This document shows positions 23,676-38,100 of a stretch of DNA of 64,000 nucleotides, piece after piece. The notes below the pieces were generated by a model that was not told the origin of the DNA, did not search any database, and worked only from the letters and a program-made list of their open reading frames with translations. The position numbers and the translations under genes are program-made. Each line of letters begins with the position of its first letter. Position 1 is the stretch's first letter. Location: assembly GCA_030998225.1 (NCBI GenBank), contig JAPYXD010000677.1, positions 11,469,501 through 11,533,500 on the forward strand, given 5' to 3'. Source of the DNA: Diplolepis rosae (Eukaryota > Arthropoda > Insecta > Hymenoptera > Diplolepididae).

Positions 23676-26600
23676 AGGTACAAAAAATTGTTGCAATGGC
23701 TCGTTAAGATTTCTAAGCCTGTCGGAGTGCCATTTTAATATTTGTACAAATGATTCCGTGTGCTCAATCACCCTACACCAATTTCTTAAAGCGAACAAAG
23801 AATGTGACAGAATAATGCCATGGTTCTATTGTTGCAATGAAATTACTTATTCGCACAGGTTAATTTTTTTTTTTTTTTTTCATTTTTTTTTTTATAACGT
23901 CGTTGTGTTATTGTATAGTTGCCAGAGTTAGTTTTGGAAGTTATGATAGTAAATGAAATTAATGAAATAAGAATGTTGGACCGATGAGAAATGGATGGAT
24001 GGATTTGTTAAACGTTTCTGAATCCGTATTTCAAAAATTTTAAGACCTATTAAAGCAAGTCGGAAGGTTTTTTATGTGAAAATGTCCTTTTCAATGTTCG
24101 TGTTAATGGCGAAAACAGGAATATATGTATGCATAATATCTTAAGCTAGTCATTGAAAAGATTATATGAGCCAATGCGGCTGACTCGTTTTCACATGCCA
24201 CACTTCATGCTTCAATATTCGACTCATATTTTTGTTCTCGCCATTTATTTGTCTTTTAAAACATTGTTTATCGACAAATCATTCAACTGAGAATATCTTT
24301 TACGAATACTGAAGTTTCCGTTGTTCATTGTGCGTGCATGTAAATTTTCAAGTTCAAATTATATGTTTTCGAACTGGCGGAAGAAATTTCGGAATTTCTT
24401 CAACTTTCGAAAATAGTTTTCAAATATGAGAGTTATTTTAACCCCTTTCATCTTCGATTATTAATATTGAATCATGAGGAATAATTTTCTTTTTTTATTT
24501 CAATGGGAAGAATGATAAGGCCTTTAAAAGTTTAAACTCTTACATCGTAAGATTTATTCAGCTATTTTCACTACAAGTAGTGAAATTTATATTTTTATAA
24601 AAACATAATAGTTTTTAATTGAGCTTTGAATACGTTTTAAGTTTTGAAATCTTGAACTATTTCCGATGGTCTGTTAAATTTGAATGTTCAAAATTATATT
24701 TTATAAAAACAGAAAGAAGAATTCTTTTAAATTTTAAAATTCAAAGAAAAACTGTTGTGATCTCTTTTATAAAGAATTTTCAGTTTACTGATAAAAACAC
24801 GATTTTTTAAAACTAGCAGAAAGTTGAAAAAATTTTGAAATTTTCTCTCCATGGCGAATCTTGACACTGCACATTAAACTAAAGCGGAATTCTATTTTAC
24901 AAAAACTTAACTCCACGATGCAAAAAATGATTTCGTTTTACCAAAATGAAAGAAATTGATGAAACGAGGGAAAGTTTTCGAAACAGCATTAGACTCAAAA
25001 TATTCGCACTTCTTCCGATGCAGAGTTAAAAACCATCCTCAAATATCTAATCGGCAAAATGAGCTTACAATTTGTAGTGTTATTACTCTTAGGAAAGAAT
25101 TCGCGAAAGCGAAAGGCGGGTAGAAGGTGGTTTTTAAATTACATAAGATGGATTATTACGTAAAGAGTATTGATAGGATACGTGTCGATAAATGAAAATA
25201 AAGCGATTAATATTAAAGCATTGGTGCAAAGGAGCGAATTTATATTCGGTAGACGATTAGTTTTCGTTAAATTCACTTGGTTGCCCGTTTTACCTCCTTT
25301 CGAAAAAGAGTCGTCGATGCGTCAAATCGCATAACTTTTCTAAACAAAGCATGCTCATTTAGACATAAAGATAATTTTCAACACAAAACTTTTCAGACTA
25401 AATAAAGTCTTCTGCGAATTTGTCTACTTTTAGCTTTTACATATCTCCATTGTAAATAGGCCTACTCTATTATCTATTTTTGTTATATATATTTATAAAT
25501 GAGAAAAGTACTTTATTGCACATGAAATATTCTCGTAAGTTAAATTTTAAGAGGAAATCAATTAAGCGCCGATAATTAAGATAGCCAATGAATTATATAC
25601 GTGGAATATAATACGTATTTCAATAAAGTACAGGTTTATATATGTAACAATTAACTGATTTGCCTTAAAGAGGGGTTGAGTGTCTTGGCACTCGCCTATA
25701 TTCGTATTTTTATGTAATCAAATGGACTCTGTATAATTGAGTGGAATAGGTGATAGTTTTTTAAAGATACCTATTGATTAATAGTTTCTTGGCGTTCACG
25801 GGGAGCTTAAATCTATCATAAGATTTTATAGAATCGTACTAGTTTCGATCCTCATTTCTTTAAATTCAATTGCCTTGTGATTTGTGATACATTTTATGGA
25901 TATTAATACTGTTGTGGCAATCTTAGTGCAATGACTCCTTATAAACTGGACTGTGATTCTCAATAATTGCCTTTTAGAAACGTGACACGGAATTCGAAAA
26001 TATTTAATTGCGATTTTTCTTGTTTACACTATTGAAAATGAAAAATTTAATTGAAAAAGTGAATAATGTTAAATCTTGTCCAGAAAAGATTGAATAGTTA
26101 CTAAACTGGTGATGAAAATAGATTCAATATCGAAGAAAGGGATTGATTGAATATTAAGAGGTAGAGATTAATTAATTCAAGATACATAGTATATATTAAT
26201 TTAGTGGAGTAGTTTATTGGACAAAATAAATTGATAAAATGGTGAATTTGAGCTCCCTGTGCCGATTCGTTTTTAGTTTTGAGCGTTGGTTTGCTGCAAG
26301 CGATACAAATTAGATTTTCGAATGATTTATTATCCGTTGCAAGCACAAATTTTACGCATTGTGTAAAAATTGTGCGCTATCCCATAATAATATTTACATG
26401 ATAATATCGCTATGTTGTCATGACGATAATGCTACACCAACATGCTGATACTAATATCCTTATATACAGACCCTGTACAGAGTATTGTAAAATATATTTT
26501 ACTACTTTTTTTTTGGTTTTATTATTTATTTCTCATTACTTGAATTCTCTTTTAAGTTCTGCATTATCATTTTCGATCCACAGACCGTTTTTCTACCGTT

Positions 26601-27317
26601 GAGGTATGCCATGAATCCTTGCCATGTTTATGCGGTTGTTTTGTAAAGATCAACAGTATTCACTTATTTTCAATACTCATGCATGGATCACCCTATATAA
26701 AAATTAATTAAAACAAAAAGTATTCTGTTTTACCTCTAAAATGTAGCTATCGACATAGTGCGCTTAAACGGCCTTTACTTTATAACGATTATTATACTGA
26801 AATATATAATATTTGTATCAATTTAATGTGTACACTGTTTTATTGTAAGATATCTCCATCCTATAGAAATATTTAGTTTTTGTTATTATAAGTATAATTA
26901 AAAAAGTTTAGAAATATAAAAATATATTTAAAAAATGTGTATTTTAATTTTTCGTGCATTCTCAGAAAAAAATCGCTAATTATGTAGTTTTAAAAGCGGT
27001 GTATGAAAAAGATTAGAAAATATGAGTAAATTAATTTTATTTCGGGTCAATCTACGAGAATTTACATCTTACGTAAAAAATATTCGTTTTTGATTAAAAT
27101 CAAATTTTTTTGAACTCAAATTAAATCAGATACTGACATTTGTAAAGTGGATGATTTTGCTATCACCCTTCGTATGCCACAATAAATAAAAATTTGATTA
27201 ATTTTAACTATTTTCATAAATGAATTATTTCAACATTATTTACTTTAATATTCAAATATTGTTGATGTTCTTAGTTGGCTTCAGAGCCCAGAAAAGAAGT
27301 AACTGAAAGTTTCGTAT

Positions 27318-27353
27318 TTTCAAACGTTTTGACTCAAATTGGAGTCTTCATCA
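27318..27353 (+). mobile_element. Penelope-like retroelement end fragment
   Basis: The stretch AAACGTTTTGACTCAAATTG followed by GAGTCTTCATCAGTG has the form typical of Penelope-like element ends: a CGTTT(C/T)G core, a short GACTC...GAGTC dyad, and TCATCAG. No reverse transcriptase or GIY-YIG domain could be found nearby. The recognition rests on a short motif. Confidence 0.35.
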
Positions 27354-28870
27354 GTGAGAATTTATTTCTGTTATTTTGTTAATTTGACGGACAAAACGTT
27401 GGTGAAAAAAATTAATCGAAGTGACACTGTATTGTTCCAATTATTAGTTCTTTATTATTATCAATTACTCACTCAACAAGCGATGGATCATCGTATATAA
27501 TTTAGTTTGTTACAAACTTTATAGTATTTTCGAATCTTTATAATTGATTATTAAAAATAATAAGGATGGAATTATAAAAAAGGTGATTTTTTTTAGAAAG
27601 TCCTAGTATCAGTGACGAAGTTTACTGCAGATTCTTAAAAGAGCATTTTTCCTTTGGAGGCTAAAAAGAATTTAAGAATTTACACTTTATGTAAGAAAGC
27701 TCCTTCCCATACAGAGTTCCTGAATTTTAAAGCATATTTTAAAGTGTATATAATAACTTGATGATCCAAATTGCTCGTTCAGAAAAAAAGAAGTTGCTCA
27801 TTCCATCTGGTGCTCCAAAATCAGTTTGAAACTATAACTCCAATAGACCGTGGAAATTTGGAGTAATATGATTATATGTACCTTAACAGGGTAAGTTTAT
27901 CACAAAATAAATAATTTTTTCAATTATTATAATAAATTAATTAATGAACGCACGCTGGGAAAACAAAATAAACTTCGAATAAATATGCATAAAAAAGTAG
28001 TTAAATACAGAACTTTCGTTTTTATTCTGCCATACCCTCTGCTATCGTTACATTACATAAAACGATTAAACACTATCCTATCATTTGAAAGAATTATTAT
28101 AATATTGCAATGTTTGTCGAACCGTCGATCTTACTGAGCGACGTCCATTATATAGAAAATATGTCTTGTTTATTTACAATATGCAATCCTCATTATTTCC
28201 ACTTGAAAAAGGAATTTCGGATATATGTATTATTTTCAGACAAGTATTCATCGATACGCTGTACAGTCATATCCATTGAGTATTTAATTTTCTTCGACAG
28301 ATAAAACCGACGGGACACTACGTTATAAGCCGTGAAAGAAATCGATATCGTTTTGCATTCTTCACGCTGATATTACTCTCACGCGGATTCCGTTTTTTGT
28401 TTTGGTACTCGCGATGATGTTTTAATCGTCTTTTGTGCACTTCCTCGCAACATACACACTCATTTCTTTACTATCTTAATCTGTGTAGTACCAATGCTAA
28501 TACGCCTCGTCAACAAATCATCATCGTTTAATACATGTCCCTATAATGTATCATTCATATAATACATATATTTCTAGAAAAAACCATCCATTTCTGTTAC
28601 TGTAGTATTAGGTATGTACAGAGCAGTTTTCTAATCGTAAACCGTAAGCCTTGACTTGTTTTAAAATTTTCAACCAAAACCAATTCTCATATTTACTTTT
28701 TCTAACTCTGAAATCTAATTTTACATATTGTATTTTTAAAAGTCTATATTTTGCTCTTGTTAAAACAAAATTAAGAGATTTAAAAGTGAATTTGATGAAT
28801 TGGACTAGACCATTACATTGAGGCAAAAAAAGAAATCAAAAATAGGAAACGAAGAGTCAAACAATATGCG

Positions 28871-29131
28871 ATGGAAACAACAAAAATAAAAAATTCAAGG
28901 AAAGTAAAAAACCGATTCAAGGACACATGTATTAATGATGATAACTCTCAATCAGAAGATGAGGAAAACCTGGGAGAACAAAGAGATTCATCAAATTCAA
29001 AAAATACAGGAGAAGAACTTCCGATTGTAACAGTAAAGACAATTAATATACCTAATAAAGAGCTTGCAACTATATCGGGAATATTAATAAATTCAATATA
29101 TAAAGAAGTCGGAAATATATGTTACATCTGA
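28871..29131 (+). CDS. Unassigned small open frame (86 aa), possibly an element remnant
   Basis: I do not recognise this product. The frame starts METTKIKNSRK and is Lys/Asn/Asp/Glu-rich, with an acidic run (SQSEDEENLGE) in the middle and a more hydrophobic end (ELATISGILINSIY). No splice sites join it to either neighbour. The residue bias suggests it may once have been coding, for example as a piece of a mobile-element protein. It could equally be chance in AT-rich DNA. Confidence 0.15.
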   Translation: METTKIKNSRKVKNRFKDTCINDDNSQSEDEENLGEQRDSSNSKNTGEELPIVTVKTINIPNKELATISGILINSIYKEVGNICYI

Positions 29132-32100
29132 GGATTTAACAGATATTAATTTATTAATATAACACTATTATTTTATTAGATGAAATTTTTTGTATAATTA
29201 TATAAATTATGCAAAAGTTACTATCCTCGAGAATGCTAATTTTTACGAAATTCGGAATTTTTCTGTCTTTATCAAACTTGTAACTTTTCTCAAGAATCAC
29301 AAGTCCTAAAATACAGAAATAGCTTCTGTTCATAATTTCTGAATTCAGAAAAAATAACATGAGAATTGAGATTTTGACTGGACACTTCGTACTTGAGTTT
29401 TTGAATTTGAGTTTTTTTTCATATCCCTTGCTCGACTTTTTCCATCTAGTACATATTTTCTTCTGTAATTTGTGCTAAACGACAATATCTTGATCCATAC
29501 GTTTAAATTACGCTTCGCAGCTGTGAAGCTTGCGATTCCTATATATCCTCCTCATCGTCGCTTGCTACGGTACAACGTATAGCGCTTCGAATACTGGTAA
29601 AGTTTTAAGTGACAAAACTTGAACCTTAACAAACATACGTTTTACAAAAACTCTTAAGCTATCCTTAACGGCATTTAAGCAGCTTAAGTACCTGGATCTA
29701 ACTTTGGAAAACTCTGTTGCTCTCTTACGATAAATTTCTCAATGCGTTACACGATTTATTTCATTTTTATATAAATGCTGTTGGTACGACTAAGGTGCGG
29801 CAAAAGGCCGCGCTATCACTGACAAAAGAAATTTTTTTTTCTCCTTTCTCATTCTTTTTTTCTTCTCAATCTGAAGTAAGTCTTTGAAATCGTTCAAAAA
29901 TACGCGTCTATCTCATGCAACGTTCGCTTGAAATGTACACATAGACAAGTTTCTAAGTTTTAATGTACAGGAAGATAGAGCTCGCTCTTAATTTGTAGGA
30001 ATAAATAGCAAAACATTCCGCATTTTCATTTACAATTTTAAGAGTAAACGATATAGAAAACGTGATCGCAATGAGGAAATGGCGCAATGCAAACCGACGG
30101 TGAAACCGACAATAGGTTCTTATCAAAAAGTATCAAAATTCTCTTAAGACTCATGAACAATTTTTAATCTAAACACCGAAACAATTTAAATTTAAAGCCC
30201 AAAGCATTGTTCTAAAAACAATTAATGTGGAAAATTATGTTTCTTTTTCAGAAAAATTATTTGCAAAAAACACACAAATAATTCACATCTAGAATATATA
30301 AAATTTCGCTAGAAAGGTAAGCGTGTAAAATCATTTAAAAATGAAATCGAACGTTGATACTCAATACACAATTTATTGAACTCAAGTGTTCTTATAATGA
30401 GATCGAGCAAGATTCGAACTAATTTAACGATCATACAATTTCAATAAAGTACAAAATCACGTAATTCTACCTGAAGAACATCCAAAAACAATTTTACTTT
30501 TTGTAACGAAAAGTCTTGATAAAACAAAAATGTGTATTTACACAATAACTAAAGTTTTATCAGTACAAATTGGTTACAAAAATTACATACAAAAATGAAT
30601 ATATGTATTAAAGTCGATTCTATGACAAAATTATAACTTCGTAGAGTGCAAAACAGGTTTCACCGTCACTCTTTTTGAAATATGCAAACTTCGTTTTCAC
30701 AAGTGGAAACAATAACTAAATCATTAAATGCAGGCATTCACACATCACAACAGCACATGAAAGATGATATAAACCTGACATTTTGTTTTTAAATTATACA
30801 AAGCATTTTGTACTAAAGTGCAGCGATGTAATATACTTTTTAACGAGTTATCTACGCATTCTACATAATGTACAAGTATGAATTTATACATGCACTTGTG
30901 ACAAGGTACAATCAGGCCAGAAAAGACAAGTGATCCGACTCATTTACTCGCAACTATTACGTCATTAGCTTTAATTAGAAAACTACAGTGTAAGTATTAT
31001 CAGCGACTCTTTTCGATCCAAAGAACGAACAAATGGCACGGAAAAAGATCACAACGCAGCATTCTAAGATTTTCATAACTAAAAAATAAAATAAAGCCGC
31101 TTCTAGTTTGCAAAAACTAAAAGCCATAATCCTTTCTTAAAGGCGACAATTTCAACTTTTATTCAAATAAAAGCTACACAAAAACAACTTTTTAAGAATA
31201 TTTGTAAAAATATTTACAATGAAAAATATAAAAGTTACAACAAAAAATTACTGAGGGTGTTTTCACAGTCAAACTGTAGTTTAAAAATTGAGCTTTTGCA
31301 AAATAAGACGGAAAATTGAAGTTTGTACCGAATAATTTAAATAATTCATCATTTTCACTAGATTTATATAAATAATTAGTTTCTGTCAAAATACAGCAGG
31401 ATGGAGTTGTACACGGTTTTTTCCACTTGCATTCTTAATTGATACCTTATTTTAAAATAGTATCCAAAGAACGTCAAAAAAATAAAAAAAATAAGCAAAA
31501 AAATAAATTCGTTTTATTACTACTGATAATCCTTGGAAACGGAATGTGTACGAAACATTGGTCTAATCATTTGGCCCGATTCCCGTCGCAAAATGTGCAA
31601 CACGCGATGGATGCTGCAGGTAGAGTTACAAGTCTGGGTCATCTCTCAAAAAATCTACGTAAATCAGTATCGCCTCATAACGTCTCACAACTCTATAATC
31701 TCGCCCTCGAGCCTCGCTCTTTGACTAGATTGCATTTCTAAAGTTCTTAATAGTTTACTCTAAATCTGCCATTCATAATGATTCGTACTGTAACTATAAT
31801 TGTATTAACACCTAAAAGTAAAAGGATTACCTACGCTTACGGAGAATCCTAATAAATCGTTCATCTCATACGAGCGAATATACTCAACTTTATATCTATA
31901 TCAATGGAGAATCCCGCCTTTTCCTCCAAGAACTCCTCGAGAAGTTTTTAATTATTTACACCATCGTCTCTTGATTACAATATCTTAATTAGATTCCATT
32001 TGGTTACTTAAATCTTAATTTTTATTTAGATCCCGTATTTTACTTAGATCAAGTCCAGCGTTACTGGATTGATTTATTGAACGAGTGAATTTACATTAGA

Positions 32101-32146
32101 ATACAACTGATCGTACGATACTCAAGCCAGAGTCTAATTGCTAGGA

Positions 32147-35100
32147 CTACCTCTTTTTCCCTAATTGTTTCGAGGAGAGCCTTTTCTTTATTTTATGGTC
32201 CAGTTTGACCGACTTCTTTTTGGGCCTCTCGGGCGAGCCGTTGCAACAAGCACAGCCTTTTTTTACGTGACCTCGTAGACTCGACCTTCTTGCTCTACAA
32301 TCTGGCTCCGTAGAAGCATTATTACTTGCCTCGTCATCAGAAGGTTCTGAAGTTTTATCGCTCGAAACGACGTTCGTCTCCGATATAGAATCACTTTTAA
32401 ACCTCTTGGTGAGCATGTGTTTCGGATCAGCGCGATTCAAGACCACCCTCGCGGTTACATGTAATTTATCCTTGGTCTTGAGATAAGTACAGTGATCACT
32501 CGCTATTTTAACAGTACTACTCCTCATCCCATCATCCAATCCGTTCGTCAAAGCATTGTCGTCCGGTTGACTATTGATGGATTCCCCAATGCTCGAATCG
32601 TCATCTTCACTGCTCGACCTTGTTCTCTCGGACATTGGACTCTCCCAAGACAAGTATTCAGTTCTTGTCACTTTACTCGTCGTACGTTTTTTGTTAGAAT
32701 AAGTGTACTTGTGCGTCGACAAGAGTGGACCAGCAATTGGAGAAAGAGGAGATGGAATGGTAACATCTGCAGTGTTACCACCCAAAAGAGTCAAACTTTC
32801 GTCTCCAGAACTAGCGATCGAGGTATTATTAGTGGTGACTTCTGCAGGAAGTGACTGCGTATCCAAGTCGATGTCTAGTTTCATGTTCGAAGGAGTGCTG
32901 GATATGCTACTAGGTGTGCCTTCTTTCGACCCACGTCTGGAATTCACCTTGGGCCTAGGAATGTCTTTGGAAGAGTCGTTTTCGATCGAAGGAATATTTC
33001 CTGGGGATAGCCGAGAGATATCTGAGTTGCTGTTGGAAGCGTCATCCTGGCTGAGATTGTCGAGGCTGAGTCTGATGTGCTTAACTTGACTCTCATTGTG
33101 TAGATCCTCGACTTTCTCCCTCTTAGCCCCCTTAACAGTGTCTTTCAAGGTTCTCGCTCTTTGCACAACGTTTCTCCTACGCTCGTTGATCTTGAAGTCA
33201 GCTATGGGACTGGCGTCTCTGCTACCACTGGAAGAATCTAGAGGTCGAAAATAGGAAGAGCTGTAGGATTTTATGCCAAGAGATTGACTACAAGATGCAT
33301 CTTGCGAGGAATGATCGAAGGAGGGAGAATGATTAGTATCAAAGAGCAAGTCCGCTTCAGGAAATAAATCACTCGTGCTGGGCTCGTCTACTCCAAGGTC
33401 TTCACACTCTTCCGATAGACTCTTTTGAAGCTTGAGTTCGCGTTCAAGGGCGGCATTTTTTCGTTCTGCTCTTTGCACTAACAGTTCTCTTTGTGTTGGA
33501 TGAGACTTAACGAGGCTGTTTTTATTAGAGTATTGTTGAAAAGGTTCAAGAGAATGGTTCATGAAATACTTCTTGGTATTGGGTTGATAAATGTGACTGC
33601 TAGTCATCTCGATACCCTGACCTTTGTTGATTATTTGCAATACGCTATGTACATTTTCTGAGCTATCGTTTTCTCTTGAGGAGACCTTGAACGGTTCGAT
33701 GTTTAGGGAGCTAGTCGACGTGGGGACGTACCTCCAAGGTGTGTCTGGCGATGGTTTTCGATCAGGTTCCCAGGCTTCTTGCAGCCTCGCGTTTCCACAA
33801 ATTATGCCATTGCCGATTTTACCGCTTGAATCAATAGAGTCGAGTGACTGACGAATTGGTGATTGCTGACTATCCGAACTACTGGGACCACTGGTGACCA
33901 GGAACTGAGAAGAATTGTCCATAGTGACTTGCTTGCTTAAAGATGTCGATGTGGAACTTGATTCTATAAAAAAAAAACAAATAATATTTATTTTTGAATA
34001 TTTAATAAAGAAATCTGACAAAATAACACGTGCTATAATCTAAATGTGTACACAAGCGAAGCGAAATCGAGGATCTTAGTAAGGCATTGAACAAATCTAC
34101 AAAACAAGCTATTAGTGTTAATCTGCAAAGTTAAATAAGTGACTTGTGGGTAAGATAATTTTGGAAAAATTGACTTAAACATTTTTTTGCAGATTAAATT
34201 TGAAGAATTTTATTATTTTATTTTCTTACTACGACCCTCAATTTAGAGGCATATTTTAAGAATGATATAAAAGAAATGTTTCTAAAAAATTGATGTAAAA
34301 TAAATAATGACAAATACGTAACATAAAATACATGACACAACAATTTTTTGACATTTATTACTTCCCAAAAACTAAATACCTAAAACCAAATATCAAATTT
34401 TTCGAGAGGATAAATAATTTTGGTTAATGAAGCTTGAAGTTATATATATATATACGATAAGATATGATATGACGTTAATGGTTTCGAAACCTCTCGTGAC
34501 ATAAAATAGTCCCACAATGATGCCCAGTAATTTAAAAATTAAAGCAAAACATATTTTAAAGTGATTTTTTCCAGAATTTCGTACTTTTAAATAAATCTAG
34601 ATAAATTTTCAACGAAAAATAACTGTGTTTCTAAGACTTGCTAATCAAAATACATGTGATTTAACTACTAAAAATAACTAGTGGCACAATATGAACAAAT
34701 TAGTGTGCTGGGTACATTAAAATTTTTTCTAAATACTCCTGAATAAATTGAATCCCCGATACTAGTAATACTTTAAATGAATTTTTGGTTGAGTTACTTA
34801 ATATTCTTTAAAAATGTCATCCTCCCTTAGGCCCATGAACCAATCGGACCATGTGATGTCGATAATTGCAATTACAGTCTATATGGTTATTAAAAAATCA
34901 GTAAGTGAATTACAATTTCTATATCAGATAAGCGAACTGGAGAACCAGATTAGTTTTTAGTTTTCGGATAACCTTACATATTTTTAATTGCAACTACCAA
35001 CGTCACATAGTATGTTTGATTCATGGCCTTAAAATTTATAATAAAAATGAAACTTCTTTAAAAACAATATCAAAATAATTTCCAGATTTGATATTTACAA

Positions 35101-38100
35101 AACAATATTATAAAATACAGCGTATCCTCTATACAATAACAAAATGGGTCTAAATACTCTCTAATGATAATAAAAATAATAAAAGAAATAAAAAATTAAG
35201 CTTTCCAAATAAACAAAAAAAAATATAGCTGCACCGCCTTTTCTCCATGCGCATCGTGCATAGAAAATGGAAACTGATGGCGGAAGGCGGAAAGAAAACT
35301 TAAGCACAATCAAGCTCACGAAAATAATAGTGTTCAACTCCGAACGAAAAAGGAAGATGCAGTCCATCGAATAAAGTACACACAAGCGATTTGCCTCGTC
35401 TCATCTCTGTAGACGTATTCTTACCGAGTTTGATATTACTCTGTAGCGATGAGCTAATAGCGGATGAAACCGCAGTATTTCCAGCGATCAAAATCCTCGG
35501 AATGTTCTCCGGGAGGCCAGCGGTCGAGTCTTCGAGTTTTCTCTTAACCGTCTTAGGTGAGATAATCTTGTCATTCGCTAATATCTCCGTTGAAGCTTCT
35601 TTTGTTTCTCGTTGCTGCTGATTACTGTTAATCACGGATACTTCTGACGGAGTAGCGTAAGTAAGTGCAATCGTAGCTCCTTGTATTGAAACTGGTTTAT
35701 CACCTTGATTCTGATTATCATGATTCACCCTCTTTTCTAAAGTTTGTGCAACAGATGCATTTGAAGTCAAGCAAACAACACTACTTTCCGACTTAATCTC
35801 ACCCGGAGTTGACAGCTTAGCAATAGAAGAATTAAAAAACCTCGTTCCCTGTAGAGTGAGATTTGGATTGCTGGTAATAACCCCACAAATTTGTTGACTA
35901 TCCCCTACATCGTTCAAATTTCTCTGGATCAAGCCGATAGTCTTATTCACCAGAATTGCATTCGTGGAAGAAACATTTTGTACTCCTGTAGATGTTACTT
36001 CCTTTACATTCACCTGGTTCCCATTATTTTTGTCCATTATATTTTCGCCAGTAAATTGAGCACCAGTATTGCCTTGGGGAATGACTATCGTCGCATTCTG
36101 CACATTCTGAGTTTGTGTCGTTGTCAAAGTTTGCAACGTTGGAATTTTCACTTGCTTGACTTGTGTTGGTTGCGAAATGATTTTCCCTTGGTTCAGAAAA
36201 CTTTGCAAGACGAGAGCGTTCGAAACTCCGCTACTACCCGTAGTCCTAACTGCAGTTGGTACAGTCGCAAGCAACTTAGAACCTCCGGAGACTATCGTAA
36301 ATTGCTGAGCCCCTTTCATTAAATTCATTGGTAAAATTTGGTAGTTACCTGACATTAAAACAGCTGTACTCCCCATTTTTCCAGTCACAGAAGCCAGAGC
36401 CTCCGACACACTCACGGATCCAGCTTGAACGGACTCCTGAACAATGACAGCTCGAGGTTGACCAGCATTTGGTTCCGTGAAGATGAGGTTTCGTCTTTTG
36501 AGATTGAGTTCAACTCCATCGTTGGAATCATTAGTCGTATTCCTGGTCTCTGATGCTGAATCATTCGCATTCGAAGTAGTTGAAGGTTCATCTGGTGTCG
36601 TGAATTCTGCGGGGCTATCCTGCACCTGTGCGATCCCACTAGAAGAATCTTCACTGCCCATCGTCCTCCCAAGATCCTCTGTACTCGGACTCAATTCGGA
36701 TGACTGTTGTCCAGAAGATTTCGATTTTCCGGAACCGGACTTTTTTCTCTTCGAAGATTGACTAGGGTTCGTAGGTGGGTTAGAGCGTCTTCTAGGAGCT
36801 GGTTTGTTGTTGAGATCTGGAGAATTCCTTAACTGTTCTGCATACTGCGTCAGAATTGCGTATATCCTCTGCGCAGTCTTCTCGTCCTCCTGTGGCTTTT
36901 GCTGTGGCTTTGGTATCGGTGAGGCCTTTGCAGTGTTCGTCGCACTGGTTTTTACGGCCTTTGGAGGAGCTTTCTTAGCAGATTTCGAAGGAGTCGGTGG
37001 TGTTTTGCCGGATGAAATTGGGGCGGGTGCGGGAGTGACGCACGGGCTCGAAGAGCTTTGAGAAGTGACACTTAAAGCAGGTGAGGCCGCAGGTTGACAG
37101 TAACTAGTAACAACTACAACAGGCGTGGAATTGGTTACTTTAGGAGTGGAGCAGGTTTGATTAACGTACGCTAAAGAGACTTTTTGAGAGAACGAGTCTG
37201 GTTGAAAGGTAACAGTATTGCCGTTACTAAATTCAGAACTGTTTGGAGTTTGCGAGGGTATTAAAAGTTGTTGAGCTAAAGTGCTTATCGAAGCTTGTTG
37301 AGGAAGCGGTTTTCTGGCCTGAGTATGTTGAGTTGTCTGAGAAGTTTGAGTTTGAACGGTAGTCGTAGTAGTATTGCTGGAAGATTGATGTTCAGGTTGA
37401 ATAGTGCTTCTTCCTTTAACTTGCTCAAGGACACTTTCAAACTCTCTTAGTTGCTCCAAGGTAGTTGAGCTGACTTGATTCGGAACATCAATGGGAGTAT
37501 TAATAAGCGTTTCTGGCCTGACGGTCGACTGAGGTATCCTCGGTGTGGTTAGAACGGCTTGGATAGTACCTGTTATATTTTGTTGTCTGATAGGTGTTCC
37601 CGCCCTGATGATATTGAGCTTGACAACTGGTGTTCTGTTTCCAGATAGGGAGTTGGCGGGAGATATTGTGGGAATGATGCTGAGCTGACTAGGATTTGTG
37701 GTGGATATTGTTACAGGGATCTTGTGCGTGTATATTACACCAGATGATGCGTTTTGCATGCTTTGCACGAGTTGCGTGAGTGTTTGAGTGGCTGTTGGAG
37801 TATTCGCGTTGGTACTGCTAGCTGCTGAGCTCTGGACAATGTTTAGTATTTGCCTGCCAGCGGATACCTGGAGATTTGAGACGCCTGCAACTGATTGTAT
37901 GCTTATTCCGGCGTTGGCTTGTGTGCTAGGGACCGAGGTTTGAACGGCTTTGGATAAATTAATTGTCTTTTGAATACTCGTGGGTTGCGTGACCGTCTCG
38001 GTTGTGGAAGAGGCTGCAACAGTGGTGGTATCTGTGGAAAGAGTGTAAATGGTTTTGCCGAAAGCATGTTGAAATTTCGGCAAGCCGGCGTTCTGACCGG

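Larger units (their letters stand above)
22442..32146. other. Convergent 3' region between domeless and the ZNF292/RLF-like gene
   Basis: No gene is supported here. The first few hundred bases are GC-richer and probably the domeless 3' UTR; AATAAA occurs near 23043, 23111 and 23260. At the other side, an AATAAA on the minus strand (32073-32078) lies about 70 bases after the ZNF292/RLF-like stop, though longer UTRs are possible. The stretch holds a palindromic element (23463-23675), a Penelope-like end motif near 27318-27353 and one small unassigned open frame (28871-29131). The rest is AT-rich spacer. Confidence 0.5.
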
